Shown here: positions 9,130-18,100 of the stretch, piece after piece
Position numbering within the stretch: position 1 is the first letter of the stretch
Layout of the letters: every line of letters starts with the position of its first letter
Assembly: GCF_003096035.1 (NCBI RefSeq)
Contig: NZ_CP029186.1
Span: 571,001-635,000 of the forward strand
DNA: 64,000 nt
Direction: 5' to 3'
Source of the DNA: Flavobacterium album
GTDB lineage: Bacteria; Bacteroidota; Bacteroidia; Flavobacteriales; Flavobacteriaceae
Translations under genes and position numbers: made by a program
Notes under the pieces: generated by a model
Told to the model about the DNA's origin: nothing
What the model saw: the letters and a program-made list of their open reading frames with translations, nothing else
Databases searched by the model: none

Positions 9130-9333
9130 TTATGATCCATACCTGCCTTTATTTTTTCTAATCAGTACTAATATTGACACAAAGATCATATTTATTATAA
9201 ACAAGCTGAAGAGATCAGCATTACTTATTGTTTTAATTCCCTGACCAATAACTTTACTTTCGAAATAAAAATATATTGCAGACGAGTCAATCAGCAACAA
9301 CATCCATAAAAGTATCTGGTAGAGGGCTTTCAT
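9130..9333 (-). CDS. Small two-helix membrane protein, unknown
   Basis: A 67-residue predicted protein with two hydrophobic segments (about 4-24 and 41-58) and a basic C-terminus (RKNKGRYGS). I do not recognise a family. It sits between the hemD terminator and the pckA terminator, so it would need its own promoter. Composition is AT-rich. It could be a real small gene or a chance reading frame. Confidence 0.45.
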   Translation of the reverse strand: MKALYQILLWMLLLIDSSAIYFYFESKVIGQGIKTISNADLFSLFIINMIFVSILVLIRKNKGRYGS

Positions 9334-9363
9334 ATTACAAACATAAGCAATTCCTCAATAAAC

Positions 9364-9394
9364 AAAAAGCTGCCCTTTTTACGGGGCAGCCTTT
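9364..9394 (-). terminator. Rho-independent terminator after pckA
   Basis: On the minus strand GCTGCCC and GGGCAGC pair across an A-rich loop, followed by TTTTTG. It lies about 35 nt past the pckA stop. Confidence 0.75.
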
Positions 9395-9426
9395 CTTTCC
9401 AAAAAACATCTATTCTAAAATTCACA

Positions 9427-11028
9427 TTATGCCAACGGTCCGCCGGCCATAATTTCTTCATTGGCAAATTCCTCGAATTTCGCAAAGTTCTTCCTGAATG
9501 CAGCCGCCAGTTCAAGTGCTTTTGCATCATAAGCTTCCTTATCTTCCCATGTGTTCCTTGGGTTAAGGATTTCCGCAGGGACGTTAGGGCAGCTTTGTGG
9601 CTTTGCAAGTCCAAATACCGTATGGTCCTGGTATTCTACATTATCAAGTTCGCCGTTCAGGGCAGCAGTAATCATTGCCCTTGTATATTTTAATTTCATC
9701 CTGTGGCCGGTGCCATAAGCGCCACCAGACCACCCGGTATTGATAAGCCAAACGTTTACGCCGGCATCTTTCATTTTTTTGATTAGCATCTCGGCATATT
9801 TTGCAGGGTGCAGCGGCATGAACGGCGCACCAAAGCATGCAGAGAAGTTAGGCTGCGGCTCATTAACACCTGCTTCGGTACCGGCAACTTTAGCCGTGTA
9901 GCCTGAGATGAAGTAGTAAGCAGCCTGTCCCGGAGTCAGTTTAGAGATCGGAGGCAGGATACCAAATGAGTCGGCACTAAGGAAGAATATATTTTTAGGA
10001 TTGTGCCCTATAGAGCCCGGCTGTATGTTGTCGATATGATAGATCGGGTAGCTTACACGCGTGTTCTGCGTAATCGAAATATCGGTATAATCTACCTCGT
10101 TCGTGCCCGGCTTGAAGATTACGTTCTCCAGTATCGCACCTCTTTTGATAGCCCTGAAGATATCCGGCTCGTTCTCCTCAGTCAGGTTGATCACCTTGGC
10201 ATAACAGCCGCCTTCAAAGTTGAATACAGTATTCTCATTTGTCCATCCGTGCTCATCGTCACCTATCAGCTTACGCTCAGGATCGGCAGACAATGTAGTC
10301 TTACCTGTTCCCGAAAGTCCGAAGAAAATAGCTGTATCGCCATCTTTACCAACGTTAGCGCTGCAGTGCATTGGGAAAGTATCTTTAAACACAGGAAGAA
10401 TGAAGTTTAGTGCAGAAAATATGCCTTTTTTCATTTCGCCGGTATAGCCTGTACCACCTATAAGTGCAATTTTCTTAGTAAAGTCAAGTATCGCAAAGTT
10501 GTGTGAGCGCGTACCGTCTGCAGCAGGATCTGCCATAAAGCCCGGCGCACATACTACATGCCAGTCGGCTGTGAAATCCTCCAGCTCCGATTCTTCCGGA
10601 CGAAGGAACATATTGTAGCAAAACAGGTTCGACCAGGCAGTTTCGGTAACCACCCTTACATTAAGCCTGTAATTATCATCGGCACAAACATAGCTGTCGC
10701 GTACAAATACTTCTTTACCGGAAAGATAGTCGGCAACTTTCTTATAAAGCGCGTCAAATTTAGCGCTCTCAAAAGGGATGTTTACATTTCCCCACCATAC
10801 TTTATCTTCGGTAATGCTGTCTTTTACAATAAAACGGTCCTGTGGCGACCTCCCGGTGAATTCCCCTGTATTGATGGCAAGGGCACCTGTTGAGCTTTCA
10901 ACGCCCTGGCCTCTTTCAATCGTAATATCATGAAGCTCGTCCGGAGACAACTGATATCTTACATTAGCATCTTTAATTCCTAAGTTATCCAACGAAATCG
11001 TTTTCGTAAAAAGGCCGTAATTATCCAT
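9427..11028 (-). CDS. pckA: Phosphoenolpyruvate carboxykinase (ATP)
   Basis: Converts oxaloacetate plus ATP to phosphoenolpyruvate, the entry step of gluconeogenesis. The 533-residue protein carries the kinase-1a P-loop GLSGTGKTTLS at 237-247 and the kinase-2 metal site DDEHGW at 257-262. The oxaloacetate-binding region TGRSPQDRF is near 58-66. The start is set at 11028 (MDNYGLF), which matches the usual N-terminus; a start 12 codons upstream would lie close to the promoter element. TACTTTTG on the minus strand at 11062-11069 is a plausible -7 box. It is monocistronic and followed by a terminator. Confidence 0.96.
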   Translation of the reverse strand: MDNYGLFTKTISLDNLGIKDANVRYQLSPDELHDITIERGQGVESSTGALAINTGEFTGRSPQDRFIVKDSITEDKVWWGNVNIPFESAKFDALYKKVADYLSGKEVFVRDSYVCADDNYRLNVRVVTETAWSNLFCYNMFLRPEESELEDFTADWHVVCAPGFMADPAADGTRSHNFAILDFTKKIALIGGTGYTGEMKKGIFSALNFILPVFKDTFPMHCSANVGKDGDTAIFFGLSGTGKTTLSADPERKLIGDDEHGWTNENTVFNFEGGCYAKVINLTEENEPDIFRAIKRGAILENVIFKPGTNEVDYTDISITQNTRVSYPIYHIDNIQPGSIGHNPKNIFFLSADSFGILPPISKLTPGQAAYYFISGYTAKVAGTEAGVNEPQPNFSACFGAPFMPLHPAKYAEMLIKKMKDAGVNVWLINTGWSGGAYGTGHRMKLKYTRAMITAALNGELDNVEYQDHTVFGLAKPQSCPNVPAEILNPRNTWEDKEAYDAKALELAAAFRKNFAKFEEFANEEIMAGGPLA

Positions 11029-11061
11029 ACTTTTTAGAATAAGTTGAGTTGTTTCAAAGGG

Positions 11062-11069
11062 CAAAAGTA
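11062..11069 (-). promoter_or_regulatory. TAnnTTTG promoter element for pckA
   Basis: TACTTTTG on the minus strand, 34 nt before the pckA start at 11028. Confidence 0.45.
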
Positions 11070-11107
11070 AAAAATAAATTGTTACAAAGTAAGAATTTGA
11101 AGAATTT

Positions 11108-11494
11108 TTATCCTTTTCGCCTCATTATATGCAAAAACAATACAGCCCATGCCGATATAAGTAACAATCCTCCAATAGGCGTTATAAAACCGATTTTCTT
11201 AAAATCAAAAGAAAACAGTGAATTACAAGCTAAAAAATAGATGGAAAATGAAAAAAACAGGACTCCCGTCAGCACTAATCCCAAAATTGCCTTTTTAGCT
11301 TTCTGCGAAACCATAGGGGTGATCCCGACAAACAGCAAAAACAGTGCGTGGTACATTTGGTAACGCACACCCGTCTCAAAAACCGCTACCTGCTCAGGCG
11401 CAAGCAACTCCTTGAGGCTGTGGGCACCGAAAGCGCCAAGTATTATCCCTATTGCACCCAAAACGCCCGCCGCTGCTATGATTTTCCTGTCCAT
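11108..11494 (-). CDS. DUF423 family membrane protein
   Basis: A 128-residue membrane protein with four hydrophobic segments. It has the DUF423 hallmarks: an N-terminal glycine/alanine helix followed by GAFGAHSLKELL, then TGVRYQMYHALFLL, and a C-terminal ITPIGGLLLISAW. The family's function is unknown. The start at 11494 (MDRKIIAAAG) gives the normal family N-terminus; 14 more upstream codons are open but lack hydrophobic character. It is on the same strand as pckA, but the pckA promoter lies between them. Confidence 0.85.
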   Translation of the reverse strand: MDRKIIAAAGVLGAIGIILGAFGAHSLKELLAPEQVAVFETGVRYQMYHALFLLFVGITPMVSQKAKKAILGLVLTGVLFFSFSIYFLACNSLFSFDFKKIGFITPIGGLLLISAWAVLFLHIMRRKG

Positions 11495-11606
11495 TTTATT
11501 TTGATTTGATGGTAAAGTTAAAAAGTTTTCGCACAATTAACACCGAAAAGTTTTTAGAAAAATAACATTTGGACTACTTTCGTGTTATAATTGGGAAAAT
11601 ACTACT

Positions 11607-12977
11607 ATGAGGAATATTTTGATTATTGGCGCAGGCCGTTCCGCTTCGTCATTAATAGAATACCTGTTGAACAAATCGGAGGCGGAGAACCTTCATATCA
11701 CGATAGGCGACCTTTCTGCAGAGCTTGCACAACGCAAGACCAAAGGGCATCCACGGGCTTCGGCCATCACGTTTGACATTTTTGACGAAAATCAAAGAAA
11801 AGAAGAGATAAGCAAGGCCGATGTGGTCATATCCATGCTGCCGGCACACCTGCATTTTGAAGTAGCGAAAGACTGCATTACTTACAAGAAACACATGGTT
11901 ACGGCTTCCTACATCAGCCCGGCCATGCAGGACCTTGACGCGCAGGTAAAAGCAAACAACCTTATTTTCATGAACGAAATAGGGCTCGACCCCGGCATCG
12001 ACCACATGAGCGCCATGAAAATCATTGAGGAAATAAGGGATAAAGGTGGCAAAGTGCTGTTGTTCGAATCGTTCTGCGGCGGACTTGTTGCCCCGGAAAG
12101 CGACAACAACCTGTGGAACTACAAGTTTACCTGGAACCCGCGCAACGTAGTACTTGCCGGACAGGGAGGCGCAGCGAAATTCATACAGGAAGGCACCTAC
12201 AAATACATCCCGTACAACAAGCTCTTCCGCCGTACGGAATTTATGGATGTGGAAGGCTATGGCCGTTTTGAAGGCTATGCTAACCGCGATTCGCTTAAAT
12301 ACCGCAGTGTTTACGGCCTTGATGATGCACTCACACTGTATCGTGGCACGCTCCGCAGGGTGGGCTATTCCAAATCATGGAATATGTTCATACAGCTTGG
12401 CATGACCGACGATACCTATGTAATGGAGGATACGGAAACAATGAGCTACCGCGAATTCACCAACTCATTCCTGCCTTACCATCCTACCGATTCGGTGGAA
12501 CTGAAGCTTAGGCATATCCTGAAGATCGACCAGGACGACATCCAGTGGGATAAACTGGTGGAACTCGACCTTTTTGACGACACTAAGATAGTTGGCCTTC
12601 GCAACGCAACACCCGCCCAGATACTGGAAAAAATACTATCTGACAAATGGACGCTGAAGCCGGACGATAAAGACATGATCGTAATGTACCATAAGATCGG
12701 CTATGTGCTCGAAGGTAAAGAACACCAGATTGATGCCACTATGGTTTGCATCGGCGATGACCAGACTTATACTGCAATGGCAAAAACTGTAGGACTGCCT
12801 GTAGCCATGGCGGCGCTACAGATACTCAATGGCAATATAACCACTCCGGGCGTACAGCTTCCGATAAACCGCGAAGTGTACCTCCCGATACTCAAAGAAC
12901 TGGAAGAATTTGGGGTTGTCTTCAATGAAAAGCATGTTCCGTACGAAGGGTATAACCCCGACAATGTAGCAAGCTAG
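11607..12977 (+). CDS. Saccharopine dehydrogenase-like protein
   Basis: A 456-residue protein of the saccharopine dehydrogenase family. Residues 2-22 form the Rossmann NAD(P)-binding segment (ILIIGAGRSASSLIEYLL). The middle contains NEIGLDPGIDHMSAM, typical of the saccharopine reductase/dehydrogenase C-terminal domain. In lysine breakdown this domain makes or splits saccharopine. Here the exact reaction (lysine catabolism or a carboxynorspermidine-type reaction) cannot be decided from sequence alone. The Lrp/AsnC regulator about 300 nt downstream fits amino-acid metabolism. A strong terminator follows. Confidence 0.88.
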   Translation: MRNILIIGAGRSASSLIEYLLNKSEAENLHITIGDLSAELAQRKTKGHPRASAITFDIFDENQRKEEISKADVVISMLPAHLHFEVAKDCITYKKHMVTASYISPAMQDLDAQVKANNLIFMNEIGLDPGIDHMSAMKIIEEIRDKGGKVLLFESFCGGLVAPESDNNLWNYKFTWNPRNVVLAGQGGAAKFIQEGTYKYIPYNKLFRRTEFMDVEGYGRFEGYANRDSLKYRSVYGLDDALTLYRGTLRRVGYSKSWNMFIQLGMTDDTYVMEDTETMSYREFTNSFLPYHPTDSVELKLRHILKIDQDDIQWDKLVELDLFDDTKIVGLRNATPAQILEKILSDKWTLKPDDKDMIVMYHKIGYVLEGKEHQIDATMVCIGDDQTYTAMAKTVGLPVAMAALQILNGNITTPGVQLPINREVYLPILKELEEFGVVFNEKHVPYEGYNPDNVAS

Positions 12978-13001
12978 CCCCACTTAACTAACCCAAACTC
13001 C

Positions 13002-13031
13002 GAAACCTCCCGCTAACTACGGGAGGTTTCA
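13002..13031 (+). terminator. Rho-independent terminator
   Basis: GAAACCTCCCG and CGGGAGGTTTC pair with a 7-nt loop, followed by a T-rich tract. It ends the saccharopine dehydrogenase-like transcript. Confidence 0.85.
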
Positions 13032-13104
13032 CTTTTTATCATCTCTTTCCACTACATAGGCGAGCATAAGCACGCAAATCTTCTTTCCGGCAACGAGGAA
13101 TTGT

Positions 13105-13220
13105 TTCTCGCAAAGGCACAAAAACGCAAAGCTTAAGACCCTAATATTGCGTCGCAATATTTTGCGTCTTAAAATATATTGTCTCGGCATGAGTCTTGGC
13201 GGCTTAGCGCTTTGCGTGAA
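13105..13220. repeat. CGCAAAG-type inverted repeat with inner palindrome
   Basis: The outer arms share TTTC(A/T)CGCAAAG in inverted orientation. Inside are TTAAGAC/GTCTTAA arms and the palindrome ATATTGCG-T-CGCAATAT. It is non-coding and fills most of the 12978-13283 gap before the Lrp gene. Confidence 0.7.
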
Positions 13221-13283
13221 ATTAAAAACATCTTTATTCCAAATTGGAATTGAATCTTTATATTTGATTACAAATTGCAACCC

Positions 13284-13754
13284 ATGAAGATCAATTCACT
13301 ACAAATAGAAATAGACGGAATCGATAAAGAGATATTGCGCTACCTCATGGAAGATGCCCGTAAGCCCATACTCCAGATAGCTGCAAAGATCGGTATATCG
13401 GGTGCGGCCATCCACCAAAGGCTGCGCAAGCTGGAGCAGGCCGGTGTGATAGCGGGTTCGCGGTTTATTGTGGACACCAAAGTTTTGGGCTACAGTACCA
13501 TGGCTTTCGTGGGCATTTACCTCGAAAAAGCATCCAACAACCCGGAAGTAGTGAAAGAACTCCGCAAAATCCCTGAGGTATTGGAATCGCACTATACTAC
13601 AGGAGACTGGTCCATACTCATCAAGATCATTTGTAGGGATAACGAGCACCTTATGCAGCTTCTCAACCACAAGATACAGCCCATCAGCGGGGTATCACGA
13701 ACGGAGACGTTCATTTCGCTGGAGCAGCAGATTGAGCGGCAGATACAATTATAG
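13284..13754 (+). CDS. Lrp/AsnC family transcriptional regulator
   Basis: A 156-residue one-component regulator. Residues about 10-65 hold the AsnC-type winged helix (IDKEILRYLMEDAR ... GISGAAIHQRLRKLEQAGVI). Residues about 70-150 hold the RAM ligand-binding domain (VGIYLEKA ... VLESHYTTGDWSILIKI). Such proteins bind amino acids and form octamers. It lies downstream of the saccharopine dehydrogenase-like gene, so a role in lysine or branched amino acid control is plausible but inferred. ATG at 13284 is preferred over a TTG 9 nt earlier. The coding sequence ends exactly at a palindromic repeat. Confidence 0.93.
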   Translation: MKINSLQIEIDGIDKEILRYLMEDARKPILQIAAKIGISGAAIHQRLRKLEQAGVIAGSRFIVDTKVLGYSTMAFVGIYLEKASNNPEVVKELRKIPEVLESHYTTGDWSILIKIICRDNEHLMQLLNHKIQPISGVSRTETFISLEQQIERQIQL

Positions 13755-13836
13755 CCCCCTAACCCCCGAAGGGGGAACTCCACTCAAACCGATTAGCAAC
13801 CGTGGGAAATTCCCCCTTTGGGGGTCAGGGGGGTTG
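13754..13836. repeat. GCCCCCTAACCCCC palindromic element, copy 1
   Basis: The left arm GCCCCCTAACCCCC is followed by GAAGGGGGAA. The right arm holds TTCCCCCTTTGGGGG then TCAGGGGGG. The arms are inverted copies and each folds on itself. The element starts at the last base of the Lrp stop codon. A second copy is at 23118-23214. Confidence 0.8.
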
Positions 13837-13849
13837 AGTAAAAAAATAA

Positions 13850-13876
13850 AAAAACCGCCCGGAGTCCGGACGGTTT
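13850..13876 (-). terminator. Rho-independent terminator for the zinc peptidase gene
   Basis: On the minus strand AAACCGTCCGG pairs with CGGGCGGTTT, followed by a T run. Confidence 0.75.
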
Positions 13877-13900
13877 GGGGATAAATATATAGAAAGGGGA

Positions 13901-14608
13901 TTAATCCCTTGAACCTCCGAATATCCTGAGGCCAAAGTATACCAGCATTGCGAGCGAGCCTATTGCTGCTACAACATACGTGCGGGCGGCCCATTTGAGG
14001 GAATCTTCTGCGCCGGCATATTCCTGTTGGGTAAGCATGTTTTTATTCTTTAGCCAGGCTAAAGCACGGTTGCTGGCATCATATTCTACCGGAAGTGTAA
14101 TAAAAGTAAACAGTGTAGTAAGTCCATACAGCAACAATCCCGCAACAGCCATATAAAAACCAAAGCCCATGTGTGCACCCGCTGCCAGCACAAGGCCGAG
14201 CACCAATAAGATTTGCGAAAGGTTAGACGCTACGTTCACCACCGGCACCAACTGCGAACGGAATGCGAGCATACTATAAGCCGTGGCATGCTGCACGGCA
14301 TGGCCTACCTCGTGCGCCGCAACCGCAGCAGCGGCCGCATTGCGTTGGTTATATACTGCCTCGCTCAGGTTTACTGTTTTGTCTGCGGGGTTATAGTGGT
14401 CCGTCAGCCTTCCAGCGGTCGAGATAACGCGCACGTCATAAATGCCGTTGTCGTTCAGCATTTTCTGTGCGATTTCTGCCCCGCTCATATTATTGCGAAG
14501 GTGGACTTTAGAATAATATTCAAACTTGCTTTTCAGCCTCGAGCTTACAGCAAAACTTACAAGGGCGATAGCGCCCAGGATGATCCAATACAAAGCATCT
14601 CCGTACAT
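13901..14608 (-). CDS. YugP-type membrane zinc metallopeptidase
   Basis: A 235-residue membrane protein of the Zn_peptidase_2/YugP family. The zinc-binding HEVGHAVQH motif is at 99-107, and a conserved NLSEAVYNQRN segment precedes it. The N-terminal helix spans about 5-22, and three further hydrophobic segments follow the active site. The physiological substrate is unknown. The protein is full length. It is monocistronic, with its own terminator at 13850. Confidence 0.92.
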   Translation of the reverse strand: MYGDALYWIILGAIALVSFAVSSRLKSKFEYYSKVHLRNNMSGAEIAQKMLNDNGIYDVRVISTAGRLTDHYNPADKTVNLSEAVYNQRNAAAAAVAAHEVGHAVQHATAYSMLAFRSQLVPVVNVASNLSQILLVLGLVLAAGAHMGFGFYMAVAGLLLYGLTTLFTFITLPVEYDASNRALAWLKNKNMLTQQEYAGAEDSLKWAARTYVVAAIGSLAMLVYFGLRIFGGSRD

Positions 14609-14693
14609 TTTCTTTTCGTTTATTGATTTGTGTACATTTCATCAAATTACGAACCAAATGATATTAAGGAAAAGTTAATGACAGTTTGGCGGT

Positions 14694-15152
14694 TTAGCTG
14701 ACGGAATTGCAGTTGTTTATTTTCAGTAACACGGAGTGCATTATAATAAGCGTAGTTCCTGCTGTATGCACTATATCCCTGTCCGCAGCGACGGTAGGGA
14801 GGATACGCCTGCCTCCCGGCAGGCAGGTTCCTTCAAGGCTAAAGGAAACTTTGGGCGTCTTTGAACGTCGGGAATTGCCAATATAACGTGGCGGTAGAGA
14901 CACATTGAATGTGTCTCACATAAAACAAATCAATGCGCTAGACACAGGCACTGCTCTACTGAAGTGGTACAAAACAAAAACTCCGGAGAGACTATTCTTT
15001 CCGGAGTTTCCAACCTGCAAGGTTTTGAAGAACCTTGTAGGTTTAAGTTGTAACAAATAAGAATACTTTTTCCATTTCGACGCAGGAGAAATCTCAATTT
15101 ATTCGCAATATTTTCTGAGATTTCTCTCTCCGCAAGCTCCGATCGAAATGGA
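14694..15152. repeat. Cluster of intergenic palindromes (gap 14609-15167)
   Basis: This gene-free gap holds at least five distinct hairpins. They are a CCTGCC/GGCAGG stem near 14810, a GAGACACATT/AATGTGTCTC stem near 14894-14914, AAACTCCGGA/TCCGGAGTTT near 14977-15007, an AACCTGCAAGGTT/AACCTTGTAGGTT pair near 15012-15043, and an 80-nt inverted repeat at 15073-15152 with CCATTTCGA and TCGAAATGG ends and inner GAGAAATCTCA/TGAGATTTCTC. I see no coding signal. Confidence 0.7.
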
Positions 15153-15167
15153 AAAACGGTTAGTTCA

Positions 15168-18100
15168 TTACGCCACAATGTTAATGATCCTGCCCGGAAC
15201 GACAATCACCTTTTTAGGTGCTGCGCCGCCCAGCTGCTGGGCTGTCCGCTCGTCGGCGAGGATGGCTTTTTCGATGTCTTCTTTACTCATATCCATCGGC
15301 AATTCGATAGTGAAGCGGGTCTTGCCGTTGAACGATACGGGATACTCCTTGCTGCTCTCCACCAGGTATTCCGGGTTGAAGATTGGGAACGGCACCTGCG
15401 AGATGCTGCCCTGATGGCCCAATCGGTGCCAAAGCTCCTCTGCGATGTGCGGGGCGTATGGCGATATCAGTATAGCCAATGGCTCGAGGATTACGCGCTC
15501 GTGGCAATTCATGGCGGTAAGCTCATTCACGGCGATCATAAAGGAGCTCACCGAGGTATTGAACGAGAAGTTCTCGATATCCTCCTGCGTTTTCCTGATG
15601 GTCTTGTGCAATGTCTTGTAGGCTTCCTTACTTCCCGGATTGGCGGTCACAATAAGCCCGTTATCATCAAAATACAGTTTCCAAAGCTTTTTCAGGAACC
15701 CGGAAACACCGGTGATACCCGCGGTATTCCAGGGCTTGGCTTGTTCTAATGGTCCGAGGAACATTTCGTACAGGCGAAGGGTATCGGCACCATATTGCTC
15801 ACAAATGTCGTCTGGAGTTACTACATTGTATTTGGACTTGGACATTTTCTCGACTTCGCGGGAAACTTTGAAAATAAGGCTTTCATCGGTTAGAAAAATA
15901 GCATCTTTATAATCAACTCTCCATTTTGAGAATAGAAAAGTATCTAATTCATTCCCTGCATTAACTGTAGAGATGTCAACATGTATCAAATTTGTAAAAA
16001 TTTCAGGAGTATTTTCAAATTTACCAGACTCCAACTGTTTTCTTAATGTATCAAACCTCCTATCATTCCAAATTAGTTTCAAAACTTGTTTTTCAATCTC
16101 TGATGAATTTAACCCAGAAGTAACAAATATTGCAGGATAATACTCAGACGAGGTAGGGGTATCTTCAATCAAATCTTTAGGATTTATATATTTAAACACA
16201 AATCCAACCCTTTGAATAAACGCGCTCATCCCCAATATCATTCCCTGGTTGATCAGCTTTTTAAAAGGCTCTTCCTTCGTAATAAAGCCCCTGTCCTTTA
16301 AGAACTTATTCCAGAAACGGCTGTACAATAAGTGGCCCGTGGCATGCTCGCTTCCGCCGATGTACAGGTCAACGTCCTGCCAGTAGGCTTCCGCTTTATC
16401 GGATATGAATTCGTCGTCGTTGTGCGGATCCATATAGCGCAGCCAGTACCATGAGCTGCCTGCCCATCCCGGCATGGTGTTGAGTTCCAATGGGAATACC
16501 GTCACGTTATCGATCAGGTCGTTGGACACTACTTTATTCTCTGCAGTACTCCACGCCCATTCGCGGGAGTTGCCCAGTGGCGGCTGACCGTCTTCAGTTG
16601 GCAGGTATTTCTCCACTTCCGGAAGGTGTACCGGTAAATGCGCTTTGTCGATCATCTGCGGCAGGCCGTTCACGTAATATACGGGGAACGGTTCGCCCCA
16701 GTACCTCTGGCGGCTGAACACGGCGTCGCGAAGGCGGTAATTGGTCTTGCCCCTGCCCTGTTGTATGCCTTCCAAAGCCTCGATTACTGCCTTTGTGGCC
16801 TGCTTGTAGTTTAGCCCATCCAGGAAGTCCGAATTCATCAGCTTCACATTGTCTTTCGAACCATATGCCTCCGCGGAAATATCCACATCGTCAAAAATGT
16901 TCTTTATGGCAATGCCGAAATGCTTCGCGAAGTCGTAATCCCTCTGGTCACCCGCAGGCACGGCCATTACCGCGCCCGTACCGTAACCGGCAAGAACGTA
17001 GTCCCCTATCCAGATTGGAATAGGCTCTTTGGTAAACGGATGCTCGGCATAGGCTCCCGTGAACACGCCCGAAATGGTCTTTACATCGGCCATACGGTCG
17101 CGCTCACTGCGTTTTGCCGTAGCTTCCACATAGGCATCCACAGCTGCTTTCTGATCCGGTGTCGTGATCTTTGCCACGAGCTCATGCTCCGGCGCCAGTG
17201 TCATGAATGTCACCCCAAAGATCGTATCAGGGCGCGTGGTGAATACTTCTATTTTGTATTGGCTTTCTACATCTTCGCCTACTTCGGAGAAGATGTCGCG
17301 GAAGAAGGAGCGAATGCCAAGGCCGTCTTTGTGATCTGTCCTCCCCCCGGCACTCTCTTCAGACCTCACCCCCGGCCCCTCTGAAGAAGACCCAGTCAGA
17401 GTATCGTCCTTATTCGGCCTCACCCCCGACCCCTCTCCAAAGGAGAGGGGAGCGAGATCCGATATTTCATGATATGATTTACGGTTATCTAAGGCAATAC
17501 GAATATTCGAAACAACAGAATCCGTATCATCAATAACTTCTTCATTCGAAAAACGAAGCACCTTAAACATATATTTCTGTTCAAGTTCTAATGTGCGCTC
17601 CTCATCAAGAGTTGTTTGTTCCGGATCATTATGATAACCTCCGTCAACTTCAATGATAAGCCTCTTTTCAATAGATATAAAATCTGCAATATACTTTCCA
17701 ATAGCGTGCTGTCTCCTAAATTTATCACCTAACTTTCTATTTCGCAAAGCTTCCCATAATAAAGCTTCTGCCTTGGTTAGTTCTTTACGATTTTCTTTAC
17801 TGTGCTGAATAAGTTTCCCGGCAATTGACTTATCAGCTGTACGGTATCCCATTTCACCTCCTACTTCTCCAGCATGAGTTCCCCTCTCCTTTGGAGAGGG
17901 GTTAGGGGTGAGGCCAATTTTAGGGGTGAGGTCTGATGGAATTACGTTAAAAATAACCGAAGCCCCTACCGACTTCCCTATCCAGTTCCTTTGGCTTTCT
18001 TTCAGGCTTTCCGTCCAGTCGATAGTTTCAAGGCCCTGCAATAACCTTTCGGCATACGCCGATATCCTCATGCTCCACTGGGTCATTTTCTTGCGGATAA

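Noticed and set aside
17362..17933. Intein within LeuRS
   Set aside because: No splicing motifs (N-terminal Cys/Ser block, C-terminal His-Asn) are visible at the borders; the ends are palindromic repeats and the nuclease type is Vsr-like, not LAGLIDADG.
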